Shown piece after piece: positions 8,015 to 17,411 of a stretch of DNA of 64,000 nt (within the stretch, counting starts at the first letter, position 1; the number at the start of each line of letters is the position of its first letter). This stretch comes from Achromobacter pulmonis (lineage in GTDB: Bacteria > Pseudomonadota > Gammaproteobacteria > Burkholderiales > Burkholderiaceae_B). Below the pieces are notes generated by a model that saw only the letters and a program-made list of their open reading frames with translations, was not told where the DNA came from and made no database searches. The position numbers and the translations under genes are program-made. The stretch covers positions 143,590-207,589 of the forward strand of contig NZ_POQS01000008.1 in the NCBI RefSeq assembly GCF_002885955.2. Reading direction: 5' to 3'.

Positions 8015-9934
8015 CTATTGCCCGCGCAGGAAGAGTTTGTCCAGGTCGGACACCGACCACTGCACCCAGGTGGGGCGGCCGTGGTTGCACTGGTCTGCGC
8101 GTTCGGTCGCTTCCATCTGGCGCAGCAGCGCGTTCATTTCTTCGAGCGTGAGCTTGCGGTTGGCGCGCACCGAGCCGTGGCAGGCCATGGTGGCCAGCAG
8201 TTCGTTGCGCTGTTCGGTCAGCAGGCGCGACACGCCCACCGCGCCCAGGTCGCGCAGCACGGCGCGCGCCAGGGTTTCGATGTCGCCGCGCGCCAGCAGC
8301 GCCGGCACGCTGCGCACCGCGATCGAGGTGGGGCCCGACGGACGCAGTTCGAAGCCGAGTTCATCGAGCTGCGCTTCGAACTCCTCGACCAGCGCCACGT
8401 CCTTTTCCTGGGCGTGGAACACCACCGGCACCAGCAGGTCCTGGCGCGGCAGGCTGCGCGCGTCCAGGGCCTGCTTGAGCTGTTCGTAGACCACCCGTTC
8501 GTGGGCGGCGTGCATGTCCACCAGCACCATGCCGCGGCGGTTCTGCGCCAGGATGTAGATGCCGTGCAGCTGCCCCAGCGCCATGCCCAGCGGATGCTCT
8601 TCGTCGGCGGGCAGGGGCGCGGCCGGCGCCGCCGCTGCCGGAGCGGGCTCGCGCAGGGTCTGGGCCTTGGGAGCCATGCCGTCGTCCAGCGGGCGGTAGA
8701 GCGATTTCCAGTCAGCCGCCGGTATGCCGGCGGGCTCGGCGTGCAGCCGGAACGGGACCTGGGTGTGCGGGCGTTGCGGCGCGGGCGAGGGCCGCAGGCC
8801 GTAGGATGCCGCGGCGCCGCCGTCGTGGGACGGCCTGGCGGGCTCGGCGGGACGGGGCGCGGGGGCCGGGGTCGAAGCCGGTGGCGCAACGGCCTGCGTC
8901 TCGAAGCCGGCGTCGTCCGGCTCGTTTGGCGTCACCGCCGACGAGCCGCCGGTCTGCGCCAGCGTCTGGCCGACGGCATGGGACACGAAGCGATGCACCG
9001 CGCCGCTGTCGCGGAAGCGCACCTCGTGCTTGGCGGGGTGGACGTTGACGTCGACCGCGGCCGGATCGATGTCCAGGAACAGCACGTAGGCCGGCTGGCG
9101 GTCGCCGTGCAGCACGTCCGCGTAGGCCGCGCGCAGCGCGTGGCTGACGGTGCGGTCGCGCACGTAGCGGCCGTTGACGTACAGGTACTGGCGGTCGGCC
9201 CGGGCGCGCGCGGCGGTGGGGCGGGTGATCATGCCGGCCAGGCTGACATTGCCCACCGAGTGCGACAGCAGCAGGCCGTGTTCGGCGAACTCGGCGCCCA
9301 GCACGTCGCGGATGCGCTGCGGCGGCTCGGCCGGCAGCCATTGGCGCTGCGCGCGGTCGTGGTGGAACAGGCGGAACGCGATCTGCGGGTGCGCCAGCGC
9401 GATGCGCTCCATCGCGTCGACGCAATGGCCGAACTCCGTGGCCTCGGAACGCAGGAACTTGCGGCGGGCCGGCACGGCGTCGAACAGCTGGCGCACGTCC
9501 ACCGTGGTGCCGGGCGGGCCCGAGGCGGGGCTGACCTGCATGCTGCCGGCGTCGATCTGCCAGGCATGCTCGCCGTCGCGGGTGCGGGAAATGATGCTTA
9601 CCTGCGCCACCGACGCGATCGAGGCCAGGGCCTCGCCGCGAAACCCCATGGAAGCCACCGACTCCAGCTCGTCGAGCGAGCGGATCTTGCTGGTGGCGTG
9701 GCGCGCCAGCGCCAGCGGCAGTTCCTCGGGCGGGATGCCGCCGCCGTCGTCCGTGACGGCGATGCGGCGGATGCCGCCGCCTTCGAGCCGCACTTCGATC
9801 GCGCGCCCGCCAGCGTCGATCGCGTTCTCGAGGATTTCCTTGAGCACGGAAGCGGGCCGCTCGATGACCTCGCCGGCAGCGATCTGGCTGATCAGCAGGT
9901 CGGGAAGCGCAAGAATGGAACGGCGGTCGGTCAT
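8015..9934 (-). CDS. mutL: DNA mismatch repair protein MutL
   Basis: MutL links MutS mismatch recognition to strand incision. The N-terminal GHKL ATPase has [28 protein letters not shown] and [15 protein letters not shown] long low-complexity Ala/Pro linker (about residues 330-440) leads to the C-terminal dimerisation domain, which carries [12 protein letters not shown] and CNHGRP. These match the D-x-HA-x2-E-x4-E and CPHGRP metal motifs of endonuclease-type MutL, unlike E. coli MutL. The start at 9934 gives 639 residues; an in-frame ATG at 9955 adds seven residues and neither has a clear ribosome site. miaA follows two bases after its stop. Confidence 0.94.
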   Translation of the reverse strand: MTDRRSILALPDLLISQIAAGEVIERPASVLKEILENAIDAGGRAIEVRLEGGGIRRIAVTDDGGGIPPEELPLALARHATSKIRSLDELESVASMGFRGEALASIASVAQVSIISRTRDGEHAWQIDAGSMQVSPASGPPGTTVDVRQLFDAVPARRKFLRSEATEFGHCVDAMERIALAHPQIAFRLFHHDRAQRQWLPAEPPQRIRDVLGAEFAEHGLLLSHSVGNVSLAGMITRPTAARARADRQYLYVNGRYVRDRTVSHALRAAYADVLHGDRQPAYVLFLDIDPAAVDVNVHPAKHEVRFRDSGAVHRFVSHAVGQTLAQTGGSSAVTPNEPDDAGFETQAVAPPASTPAPAPRPAEPARPSHDGGAAASYGLRPSPAPQRPHTQVPFRLHAEPAGIPAADWKSLYRPLDDGMAPKAQTLREPAPAAAAPAAPLPADEEHPLGMALGQLHGIYILAQNRRGMVLVDMHAAHERVVYEQLKQALDARSLPRQDLLVPVVFHAQEKDVALVEEFEAQLDELGFELRPSGPTSIAVRSVPALLARGDIETLARAVLRDLGAVGVSRLLTEQRNELLATMACHGSVRANRKLTLEEMNALLRQMEATERADQCNHGRPTWVQWSVSDLDKLFLRGQ

Positions 9935-10031
9935 GTGGCTGGATATTTCTGGCATGGCTATGCGGACGATTTTAGCGTCATGGATGCCTGGGCTATAGTC
10001 GCTGACACGTTCCCACCTCAAGGTTGGCTTG

Positions 10032-10670
10032 ATGCTCGAATTTTTCAATATGGTGCTCCACATCGACCAGACGCTGGGCGTCTGGGTCGAGCAATACGGC
10101 GTGTGGGTGTACCTGGTGCTGTTCCTGATCGTCTTCGCGGAGACGGGGCTGGTGGTCCTGCCCTTCCTGCCCGGGGATTCGCTGCTCTTCATCGCCGGGG
10201 CGTTCGGCGCCACCGGCCACATCGATCCCTTCCTGATGGCGGCCCTGCTGATCGCCGCGGCCATCATCGGCAATACCGTCAACTACACGATCGGCCGCTA
10301 TATCGGGCCGAGAGTGTTCTCGATGAACCTGCGTTTCCTGGACCGCGGCGCGCTGATGCGCACGCACGCGTTCTATGAAAAGCACGGCGGCAAGACCATC
10401 GTGATGTCGCGCTTCATCCCGGTCGTGCGCACCTTCGCGCCCTTCGTGGCCGGCGTGGCCGACATGTCGCTGGCGCGCTTCCAGATGTTCAACATCCTGG
10501 GCGCACTGCTGTGGGTGGTGAGCCTGGTGGCCGCAGGCTATTTCTTCGGCAACATCCCGCTGGTGCGCGAGCACCTGAACACCATCGTGCTGATCGGGCT
10601 GGCCGCGGCCATCGTGCCGGTGGTGGGCGCCGGGCTGTTCAAGCTGATCAAGGCCCGGCGGGGCAGCTAG
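10032..10670 (+). CDS. DedA family inner-membrane protein
   Basis: A 212-residue polytopic membrane protein of the DedA/SNARE-associated family, involved in membrane homeostasis and now linked to lipid (undecaprenyl phosphate) translocation in other bacteria. Marks are the [19 protein letters not shown] motif near residues 38-56, the [15 protein letters not shown] segment, and [20 protein letters not shown], with the conserved F-x-R-x-x-P-x-x-R positions. A TTG directly precedes the ATG and could add one residue. Its stop TAG shares the four bases CTAG with the stop of convergent amiC. Divergent from mutL. Confidence 0.9.
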   Translation: MLEFFNMVLHIDQTLGVWVEQYGVWVYLVLFLIVFAETGLVVLPFLPGDSLLFIAGAFGATGHIDPFLMAALLIAAAIIGNTVNYTIGRYIGPRVFSMNLRFLDRGALMRTHAFYEKHGGKTIVMSRFIPVVRTFAPFVAGVADMSLARFQMFNILGALLWVVSLVAAGYFFGNIPLVREHLNTIVLIGLAAAIVPVVGAGLFKLIKARRGS

Positions 10671-12052
10671 CTCACATCCCCCAGCCGCGCCAGCGGCGGG
10701 TTGGCGGTGAAATACCGCTGGATGCCGGTCATCATGGCCTGCGCCAGCTTGTCCTGGTGCGAGGCGCTGCGCAGCAGCGCTTCTTCCTGCGGATTGCTGA
10801 TGAAGGCGGTCTCGACCAGCACCGAGGGGATGTCCGGCGCCTTCAGCACCGCGAAGCCGGCCTGTTCGACGCTGTTCTTGTGCAGCCGGTTGATCTTCTT
10901 GATTTCGTCCAGGAAGGCGCTGCCGACCTTGAGCGAATCGTTGATCTGCGCGGTGGTGGACAGGTCCAGCAGCACCTTGGCGACCTGGCGGTCGTGGCCG
11001 CCCAGGTTGACGCCGCCGATCAGGTCGGCCGCGTTTTCCTTGTCGGCCATCCAGCGCGCCTGGGCGCTGGTGGCGCCGCGCTGCGACAGCGCGAACACCG
11101 AGGAGCCGTTGGCCGAGGGCTTGACCCAGGCGTCGGCGTGGATCGAAATGAACAGGTCGGCGCGCACGCGCCGCGCCTTCTGCACGCGCACGTGCAGCGG
11201 CACGAAATAATCGTCGTCGCGCGTCAGGTAGGCGCGCATGTAGGGCTGGCTGTCGATCAGCGCCTTCAGGCGCCGGGCGATGCGCAGCACCACGTCTTTC
11301 TCGCGCAGGCCGCTGCGGCCGATGGCGCCGGGGTCCTCGCCGCCGTGGCCCGGGTCCAGCGCGATGGTCAGCATGCGCTGCTTGCCGCGGCTGGCGGTGG
11401 CCGGCGGCGGCTTGGGCGTGGAGGGCAGGGGCGCGGCGGGCTGCTGGCCCGGCACGCGCGGCGGTTCGGGCGGATCGGCGCGGGTCACCGGGTTGCGCTG
11501 GATGTCTTCGAGGATGCGCGCCAGCGGGTCGTCCACGTCGGGGCCGCTCTGCTTGTTCAGGATGGCGATCAGCGGGTCCTGGGCGATCTTCGGGTACAGG
11601 TCCAGCACCAGCCGGTACTGGTAGTCGGCCACGGGCTTGAGGGTGAACACCTGTGGCGCCACGGGCTGCTTCAGGTCGAACACCAGGCGCACCACGTTGG
11701 GGCGGTTCTGCGCCACGCGCAGGCTCTGGATGTAGGGATCGTCCGGCCGCACCTTGGAGATCAGGTCGTTCAGCGCGGCGCTGATGGTCAGCCCTTCGAT
11801 GTCCACCACCAGGCGGTGGGGGTTTTCCAGTGTGAATTGTTCGGCCTTGAGCTCGCTGTCGAGTTCGAGTGTGACCCGGGTGTATTCGTCGGCCGGCCAG
11901 GTCCGCACGGCGAGGATGGTCGCGGCCTGGGCCAGGCGCGGCAGGACCGGCAGGACGAGCAGGGTGGCTGCGACGCTGATCAGGCGGCGCCGGGTGGCGC
12001 CTGCCGAGGGGAGGGCGCCGCTGGGGGCGGGGGGACAATCGCGTTCAACCAT
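10667..12052 (-). CDS. amiC: N-acetylmuramoyl-L-alanine amidase (AmiC type)
   Basis: A 461-residue periplasmic amidase that splits septal peptidoglycan during cell separation. The N terminus has a twin-arginine-like signal (TRRRLISVAAT, hydrophobic core, cleavage after AQA near residue 43), then an AMIN domain (about 45-150, septal targeting), a Pro/Ala linker, and a zinc Amidase_3 domain from about 230 with IALDPGHGGEDPGAIG, SIHADAW and VLVETAFISNP. The start region overlaps the end of tsaE by 73 bases, showing tight coupling. Activation by an EnvC/NlpD-type partner is expected from the family; none is in the window. Confidence 0.92.
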   Translation of the reverse strand: MVERDCPPAPSGALPSAGATRRRLISVAATLLVLPVLPRLAQAATILAVRTWPADEYTRVTLELDSELKAEQFTLENPHRLVVDIEGLTISAALNDLISKVRPDDPYIQSLRVAQNRPNVVRLVFDLKQPVAPQVFTLKPVADYQYRLVLDLYPKIAQDPLIAILNKQSGPDVDDPLARILEDIQRNPVTRADPPEPPRVPGQQPAAPLPSTPKPPPATASRGKQRMLTIALDPGHGGEDPGAIGRSGLREKDVVLRIARRLKALIDSQPYMRAYLTRDDDYFVPLHVRVQKARRVRADLFISIHADAWVKPSANGSSVFALSQRGATSAQARWMADKENAADLIGGVNLGGHDRQVAKVLLDLSTTAQINDSLKVGSAFLDEIKKINRLHKNSVEQAGFAVLKAPDIPSVLVETAFISNPQEEALLRSASHQDKLAQAMMTGIQRYFTANPPLARLGDVS

Positions 12053-12519
12053 GTTTGTCCTCGGGCGGTGTACGCGGTCAGGGTGGCGTCGCGTCCCTCG
12101 CCGGCGTAGGCCAGGGAAATCAGCAGGTCGGGCGGGGGTAAAAGACCCTCCGCCCGTTCAGGCCATTCGATCAAAACGACCGCGTCGTCACGCAGCAAAT
12201 CCCGGAATCCTGCGTCCAACCATTCGCGCGAATCACTAAATCTATAAAAATCAAGGTGATAGAAGTATAAGTTAGAAACTTTATAGGATTCAAGTAGGGC
12301 GTAGCTCGGACTTTTGATTCGGCCGGTGATGCCGCATTCGCGCAACAATGCCCGTGTGAACGCCGTTTTTCCGGCTCCGAGGTCTCCGCGCAGGTGGATA
12401 TGGGCGCCCGCCGGTCCGCCCTGGCGGCCGGACACCATGGGGGCGAGCTGGCGCGCCAGCGACTCGGTGGCGGCCTCGGAGGGCAGGTGCAAGGTCAGGC
12501 TGCAGAGAGGGGCGGACAT
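11980..12519 (-). CDS. tsaE: tRNA threonylcarbamoyladenosine biosynthesis ATPase TsaE
   Basis: A 179-residue P-loop ATPase of the TsaBDE complex that makes t6A37 in ANN-reading tRNAs. It shows RGDLGAGKTAFTRALL (Walker A), SPSYALLESY, HLDFYRFSD and IEWPERAEGLLP, all family positions. The ATG at 12519 is chosen over a start at 12570, which adds 17 residues before the fold. A perfect TATAAT on the minus strand (12575-12570) gives a plausible promoter about 45 bases upstream of the start. Its 3' end overlaps amiC. tsaE-amiC is a common gene pair. Confidence 0.92.
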   Translation of the reverse strand: MSAPLCSLTLHLPSEAATESLARQLAPMVSGRQGGPAGAHIHLRGDLGAGKTAFTRALLRECGITGRIKSPSYALLESYKVSNLYFYHLDFYRFSDSREWLDAGFRDLLRDDAVVLIEWPERAEGLLPPPDLLISLAYAGEGRDATLTAYTARGQTWLNAIVPPPPAAPSPRQAPPGAA

Positions 12520-12569
12520 GGCGCGGGGCGAGTGGTAAAAACAGTGAAGAAAGCTCGAAGGTACGCGCA

Positions 12570-12575
12570 ATTATA
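12570..12575 (-). promoter_or_regulatory. Candidate -10 element of tsaE
   Basis: TATAAT on the minus strand, about 51 bases upstream of the tsaE start; no convincing -35 was found 16-18 bases before it. The Fur-box-like site at 12599-12617 lies where the -35 region would be. Confidence 0.45.
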
Positions 12576-12598
12576 GGAATGCGGGTTTCTGCTAACCT

Positions 12599-12617
12599 AG
12601 TATTGATTGTCATTCTC
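12599..12617 (-). promoter_or_regulatory. Fur-box-like site between tsaE and fumC
   Basis: On the minus strand GAGAATGACAATCAATACT matches the 19-base Fur consensus GATAATGATAATCATTATC at 14 positions. It lies 65 bases upstream of the fumC start in the divergent promoter region. Iron repression of fumC is known in some proteobacteria; here it is inferred from the motif alone. Confidence 0.55.
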
Positions 12618-12681
12618 AATTTTCCGTGGCCGGCGCGCCGCAGCCGGCCGCGATCGACGTAGCCACGGAGTTGCAAGCGCC

Positions 12682-14064
<1,383 letters not shown>

Positions 14065-14067
<3 letters not shown>

Positions 14068-14140
14068 GTCCCCCCCCGAAGCGCTGCGCGCTTCCCCCCC
14101 CTGGGGGGGCGTCGCTGCGGACCGGCGGAGCCGGATCCGC
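14065..14140 (+). repeat. Stop-codon-linked GC-rich repeat, copy 1
   Basis: About 76 bases beginning TAGGTCCCCCCCCGAAGCG at the fumC stop. It contains three short hairpins: GAAGCGC/GCGCTTC, a C7/G7 block, and CCGGCGGAGCCGG. The same sequence, with a few changes, occurs inverted at 56769-56845, again starting at a gene's stop codon. Confidence 0.8.
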
Positions 14141-14186
14141 GCGACCCGGGTCGGGGGAGGGCGGCTGTTCAGGGGCGTGCTTTTTT

Positions 14187-15080
14187 CTAGCCCGTCAGCA
14201 TCAGCCACAACGGGATCGACAGCGCCGAGAACAGCGTTCCCAGCGAAATCAGCACCGCGACCATGCGGCCGTCGCCGCCCATGCGCATGGCCAGCACGTA
14301 GGCCGCGGAGGCCGTGGGCAGCGCCGCGAACAGCAGCAGCATGCGGGCTTCGAGCGGCGGCAGGCCCAGCAGGCGCGCCACCAGCCACGCAATCGCGGGC
14401 AGCGCCAGCAGCTTGACCGACAGCATCCAGCCGATCAGCGCGCCATAGCCCTTGCCGCCTTCCCAGGACAGGCTGGCGCCCACGCAGATGATGCCCAGCG
14501 CGATGGCGGCCGCGCCCAGCCTGGCCAGCACCGTGTCCACCGGGCCGGGCAGTTGCAGCCCGGCCAGATTACAGGCCAGTCCCAGCAGGGTGGAGACCAG
14601 CAGCGGATTGCGCGCCAGTTCGCGCAGCAGGCTGCCGCCGCTGTGGCGCGCCAGTCCGTAGACCGCGGCGAGGTTGGCCATGGGCACCGCGAAGCCCACG
14701 ATCAGCGCCATGACGGTCTGGCCCTGCGTGCCGCCCAGGCTGGCCGACAGCGCCAGGCCGATATAGGTATTGAAGCGATAGCCGCATTGCGCCGACGAGG
14801 CCAGCGCCAGCGACGAGGGCCGCAGCACCAGCCCGGCCAGCCACGACAGCGCCACGCCCGAGCCGATGACGGCGGCCGTGGCCTGCAGCAGCATGGCGGC
14901 GTTGCCGGCCGTGATGGGCGTGCGGATGATGGATTGGAACAGCAGCGCGGGGAACAGCACGAAGTAGACGAGCCGTTCCGTTCCGGCAAAGAATTCGCGC
15001 GAAAAACCGAGTTTGTGACGCAGCGCCCAACCTAGCGCAACCAGCATGAAATCAGGGAAAACCAGGAGGGCTACCGACAT
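14187..15080 (-). CDS. AEC (auxin efflux carrier) family transporter
   Basis: A 297-residue integral membrane protein with about ten hydrophobic segments, of the AEC/MdcF-like family that moves small carboxylates or related anions. Typical are the N-terminal VFPDFMLVALGWALR with the following RLVYFVLFPALLF, the middle FNTYIGLA, and ALGIICVGASLSWEGG. The start at 15080 is chosen because the nine extra residues upstream lie before the first membrane segment. It is divergent from the Bug-type binding protein. Substrate unknown. Confidence 0.85.
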   Translation of the reverse strand: MSVALLVFPDFMLVALGWALRHKLGFSREFFAGTERLVYFVLFPALLFQSIIRTPITAGNAAMLLQATAAVIGSGVALSWLAGLVLRPSSLALASSAQCGYRFNTYIGLALSASLGGTQGQTVMALIVGFAVPMANLAAVYGLARHSGGSLLRELARNPLLVSTLLGLACNLAGLQLPGPVDTVLARLGAAAIALGIICVGASLSWEGGKGYGALIGWMLSVKLLALPAIAWLVARLLGLPPLEARMLLLFAALPTASAAYVLAMRMGGDGRMVAVLISLGTLFSALSIPLWLMLTG

Positions 15081-15307
15081 GGGCGAGTACGATTTGATGG
15101 GCGTCAAGCGCGCCGCGGCGCGCTATGCGACTGTAAGCATTTGCTGCTATTCTCCGACATTCTGGCGGCCGCGTGTGCCACAAGCAACCAACAAAAGCAG
15201 TGCGATTCGACCAGCACCCTAGCCGCGCGCCGTCTAAGTCAATGGCTGACCCGTCTACAGGCGGGCACATCACGCAGGGTCCCGTTCACATACGGGCTCG
15301 CATTATT

Positions 15308-15314
15308 GGAGGAA
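15308..15314 (+). promoter_or_regulatory. Strong ribosome binding site for the Bug gene at 15323
   Basis: GGAGGAA lies eight bases before the ATG and fixes the start at 15323. Confidence 0.8.
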
Positions 15315-15322
15315 ACACTTCT

Positions 15323-16306
15323 ATGAACAACGTCCGCTCCCTGGCTGCGGCCATCGCTCTGGCCGCCGGCGCCCTCGGCGTTTCAGCCGCCCACGCCGCC
15401 GACGCATACCCGAGCAAGCCGATCCGCGTCATCGTTCCGTTCGCGCCTGGCGGTTCCACCGACATCATCGCGCGCCTGGTGACGCAGCGCATGAGCCAGG
15501 AACTGGGCCAGCCCATGGTCGTGGAAAACAAGGGCGGCGCCGGCGGCGCCATCGGCGCTTCGGAAGCCGCGCGCGCCGATGCCGACGGCTACACGCTGTC
15601 GATCGCCACCGTGTCGACGATGGCCGTCAACCCCGCCTGCCGCCCCAATGACCTGCCCTACGATCCGATCAAGGATTTCCAGCCGGTCACCAACTTCGCC
15701 AACACCGCCAACGTGGTGGCCGTGAACCCGAAGTTCCCCGCCAAGGACTTCAAGGGCTTCCTGGAAGAGCTGAAGAAGAACCCGGGCAAGTACTCCTACG
15801 GCAGCTCGGGCACCTGCGGCGTGCTGCACCTGATGGGCGAATCGTTCAAGATGGCCACCGGCACGGACATCGTGCACGTGCCGTACAAGGGCTCGGGCCC
15901 GGCCGTGGCTGACGCCGTCGGCGGCCAGATCGAAATCATCTTCGACAACCTGCCGTCGTCGATGCCGCAGATCCAGGCCGGCAAGCTGCGCGCCATGGCC
16001 ATCGCGTGGCCGGACCGCATTGCCGCTATCAAGGACGTGCCGACCTTCAAGGACGCGGGCTTCCCGGTGCTGAACCAGCCGGTCTGGTACGGCCTGCTGG
16101 CGCCCAAGGGCACGCCGATGGACGTCGTGAACAAGCTGCGCGACGCCGCCGTGGTGGCCCTGAAGGACCCCAAGGTCATCAAGGCGCTGGACGACCAGGG
16201 CTCGGCCCCGTCGGGCAACACGCCCGAGGAATTCGCCAAGGAAATCAAAGAGCAGTACGACTGGGCGAAGGACGTCGTGAAGAAGCAGAACATCAAGCTG
16301 GACTGA
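15323..16306 (+). CDS. Tripartite tricarboxylate transporter substrate-binding protein (Bug family)
   Basis: A 327-residue periplasmic binding protein with a signal peptide ending in AHA (about residue 25). The mature part begins YPSKPIRVIVPFAPGGSTD, the hallmark of Bug proteins, with later YGSSGTCGVLHL, HVPYKGSGPAVADAVGG and WYGLLAPKGTP. Bug proteins capture organic acids or amino acids, often without a linked transporter. From memory it closely resembles the structurally studied glutamate-binding BugE of B. pertussis; this was not checked, so no symbol is given. An unusually strong ribosome site suggests high expression. A UUCG-loop terminator follows. Confidence 0.9.
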   Translation: MNNVRSLAAAIALAAGALGVSAAHAADAYPSKPIRVIVPFAPGGSTDIIARLVTQRMSQELGQPMVVENKGGAGGAIGASEAARADADGYTLSIATVSTMAVNPACRPNDLPYDPIKDFQPVTNFANTANVVAVNPKFPAKDFKGFLEELKKNPGKYSYGSSGTCGVLHLMGESFKMATGTDIVHVPYKGSGPAVADAVGGQIEIIFDNLPSSMPQIQAGKLRAMAIAWPDRIAAIKDVPTFKDAGFPVLNQPVWYGLLAPKGTPMDVVNKLRDAAVVALKDPKVIKALDDQGSAPSGNTPEEFAKEIKEQYDWAKDVVKKQNIKLD

Positions 16307-16347
16307 TGGCGCGCGGGGCGGCGCTGTCCGCCCCGGCTGCATGAACC

Positions 16348-16377
16348 ACGGGCGCCTTCGGGCGCCCGTTGCATTTT
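16348..16377. terminator. UUCG-tetraloop hairpin between the Bug gene and the LysR gene
   Basis: ACGGGCGCC (16348-16356) and GGCGCCCGT (16361-16369) form a perfect 9-bp stem closed by TTCG and followed by TGCATTTT. It ends the plus-strand gene and lies at the end of the convergent lysR-type gene. Confidence 0.75.
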
Positions 16378-16395
16378 GCGCGCGGCCCGCCCGCG

Positions 16396-17301
16396 TCAGG
16401 CGATATCGTCGAGCGCGGCCAGGCGCGCGGCGCAGCCGGTCTTGAGCCGGTCTATCAGGTCGCGGTGCAGCGCCGACAAGGGGTCCTGGTTGCGCACCAT
16501 GATGCTGATGGGTACGCGCAGCGGCGGGTCCAGCCGGCGCAGGTGCATGCCGGGGCGCAGCATGGCCTGCGCGGTGATCGCGTCCACGATGGCGTCGCCG
16601 CAACCGGCGTCCACCAGCGCGCAGCCCACGTAATGGGTCTGCACCTGGATGGCGACCTGCGGGTCCAGGCCCTGCGCGTCCAGCGCCATCTGCAGCAGCG
16701 CGCCGGAGGCATCGCACGCGTCCAGCACGATCAGCGTGTTGCCCGCCATGTCGGACAGCTCGGCCAGCCGCAACGGCCCGCGGCCGGGCTTGCGGCTCAG
16801 GTGCACCAGCTCGGTGTGGCCCAGGCCCATGCGGGTCAGGCCGGGATAGTCGTTGGTGTCGAAGGTGATGGCCAGGTCCAGTTCGCGCGTGAGCAGGCCC
16901 TGCACCAGCTCGGCGCTGTGATGGGTGTGGATGTCGAAGGTGATGCCGGGTTGCGCGTCGCGGCTGTCGCGCACCACGCCGGGCAGCAGCCCCAGGCCCA
17001 GCGCGGGCGCGCAGCCCAGGCGCAGATGGCCGTGGGGGCGGTCGCGCAGGCTGGCGGCCAGCCGGCGCACGCTGTTGAGGTCCTGGTTCAGGCGCGCGAC
17101 CTCGGGGGTGAGGATCTCGGCCTCGCGCGTGGCCACCAGCCGGCCCTTGACGCGTTCGAACAGCTTGAAGCCCAGCTGGGCCTCGGCGTGCGCCAGCAGC
17201 TTGCTGGCCGCGGGCTGCGAAATGTGCAGCGCGGCGGCGGCCTCGGTCAGCGAACCGGTGCGGCGGATCGCTTCGAAAATCTCGATGTGGCGCAGGCGCA
17301 T
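16396..17301 (-). CDS. LysR family transcriptional regulator
   Basis: A 301-residue LTTR. The winged helix-turn-helix occupies the first 60 residues (MRLRHIEIFEAIRRTGSLTEAAAALHISQPAASKLL) and is followed by a two-lobed inducer-binding domain. The start at 17301 fits the canonical N terminus; a longer frame upstream overlaps ggt and is rejected. It is divergent from ggt with 110 bases between them, so control of ggt or of itself is likely. Inducer unknown. Confidence 0.9.
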   Translation of the reverse strand: MRLRHIEIFEAIRRTGSLTEAAAALHISQPAASKLLAHAEAQLGFKLFERVKGRLVATREAEILTPEVARLNQDLNSVRRLAASLRDRPHGHLRLGCAPALGLGLLPGVVRDSRDAQPGITFDIHTHHSAELVQGLLTRELDLAITFDTNDYPGLTRMGLGHTELVHLSRKPGRGPLRLAELSDMAGNTLIVLDACDASGALLQMALDAQGLDPQVAIQVQTHYVGCALVDAGCGDAIVDAITAQAMLRPGMHLRRLDPPLRVPISIMVRNQDPLSALHRDLIDRLKTGCAARLAALDDIA

Positions 17302-17411
17302 GGCACGGGCGGGAAAGTCGATGAAAAACCGGATTCTATGCCGGATACGGCGGCGCGGCGCGTTGCTATGATGGACGCCTGCCGCCATGCCGGCGAACCA
17401 AGGAGCTTCCC

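Noticed and set aside
12607-12681. Upstream extension of fumC
   Set aside because: It would begin inside the Fur-like site and adds residues not found in fumarases; ATG at 12682 gives the usual N terminus.
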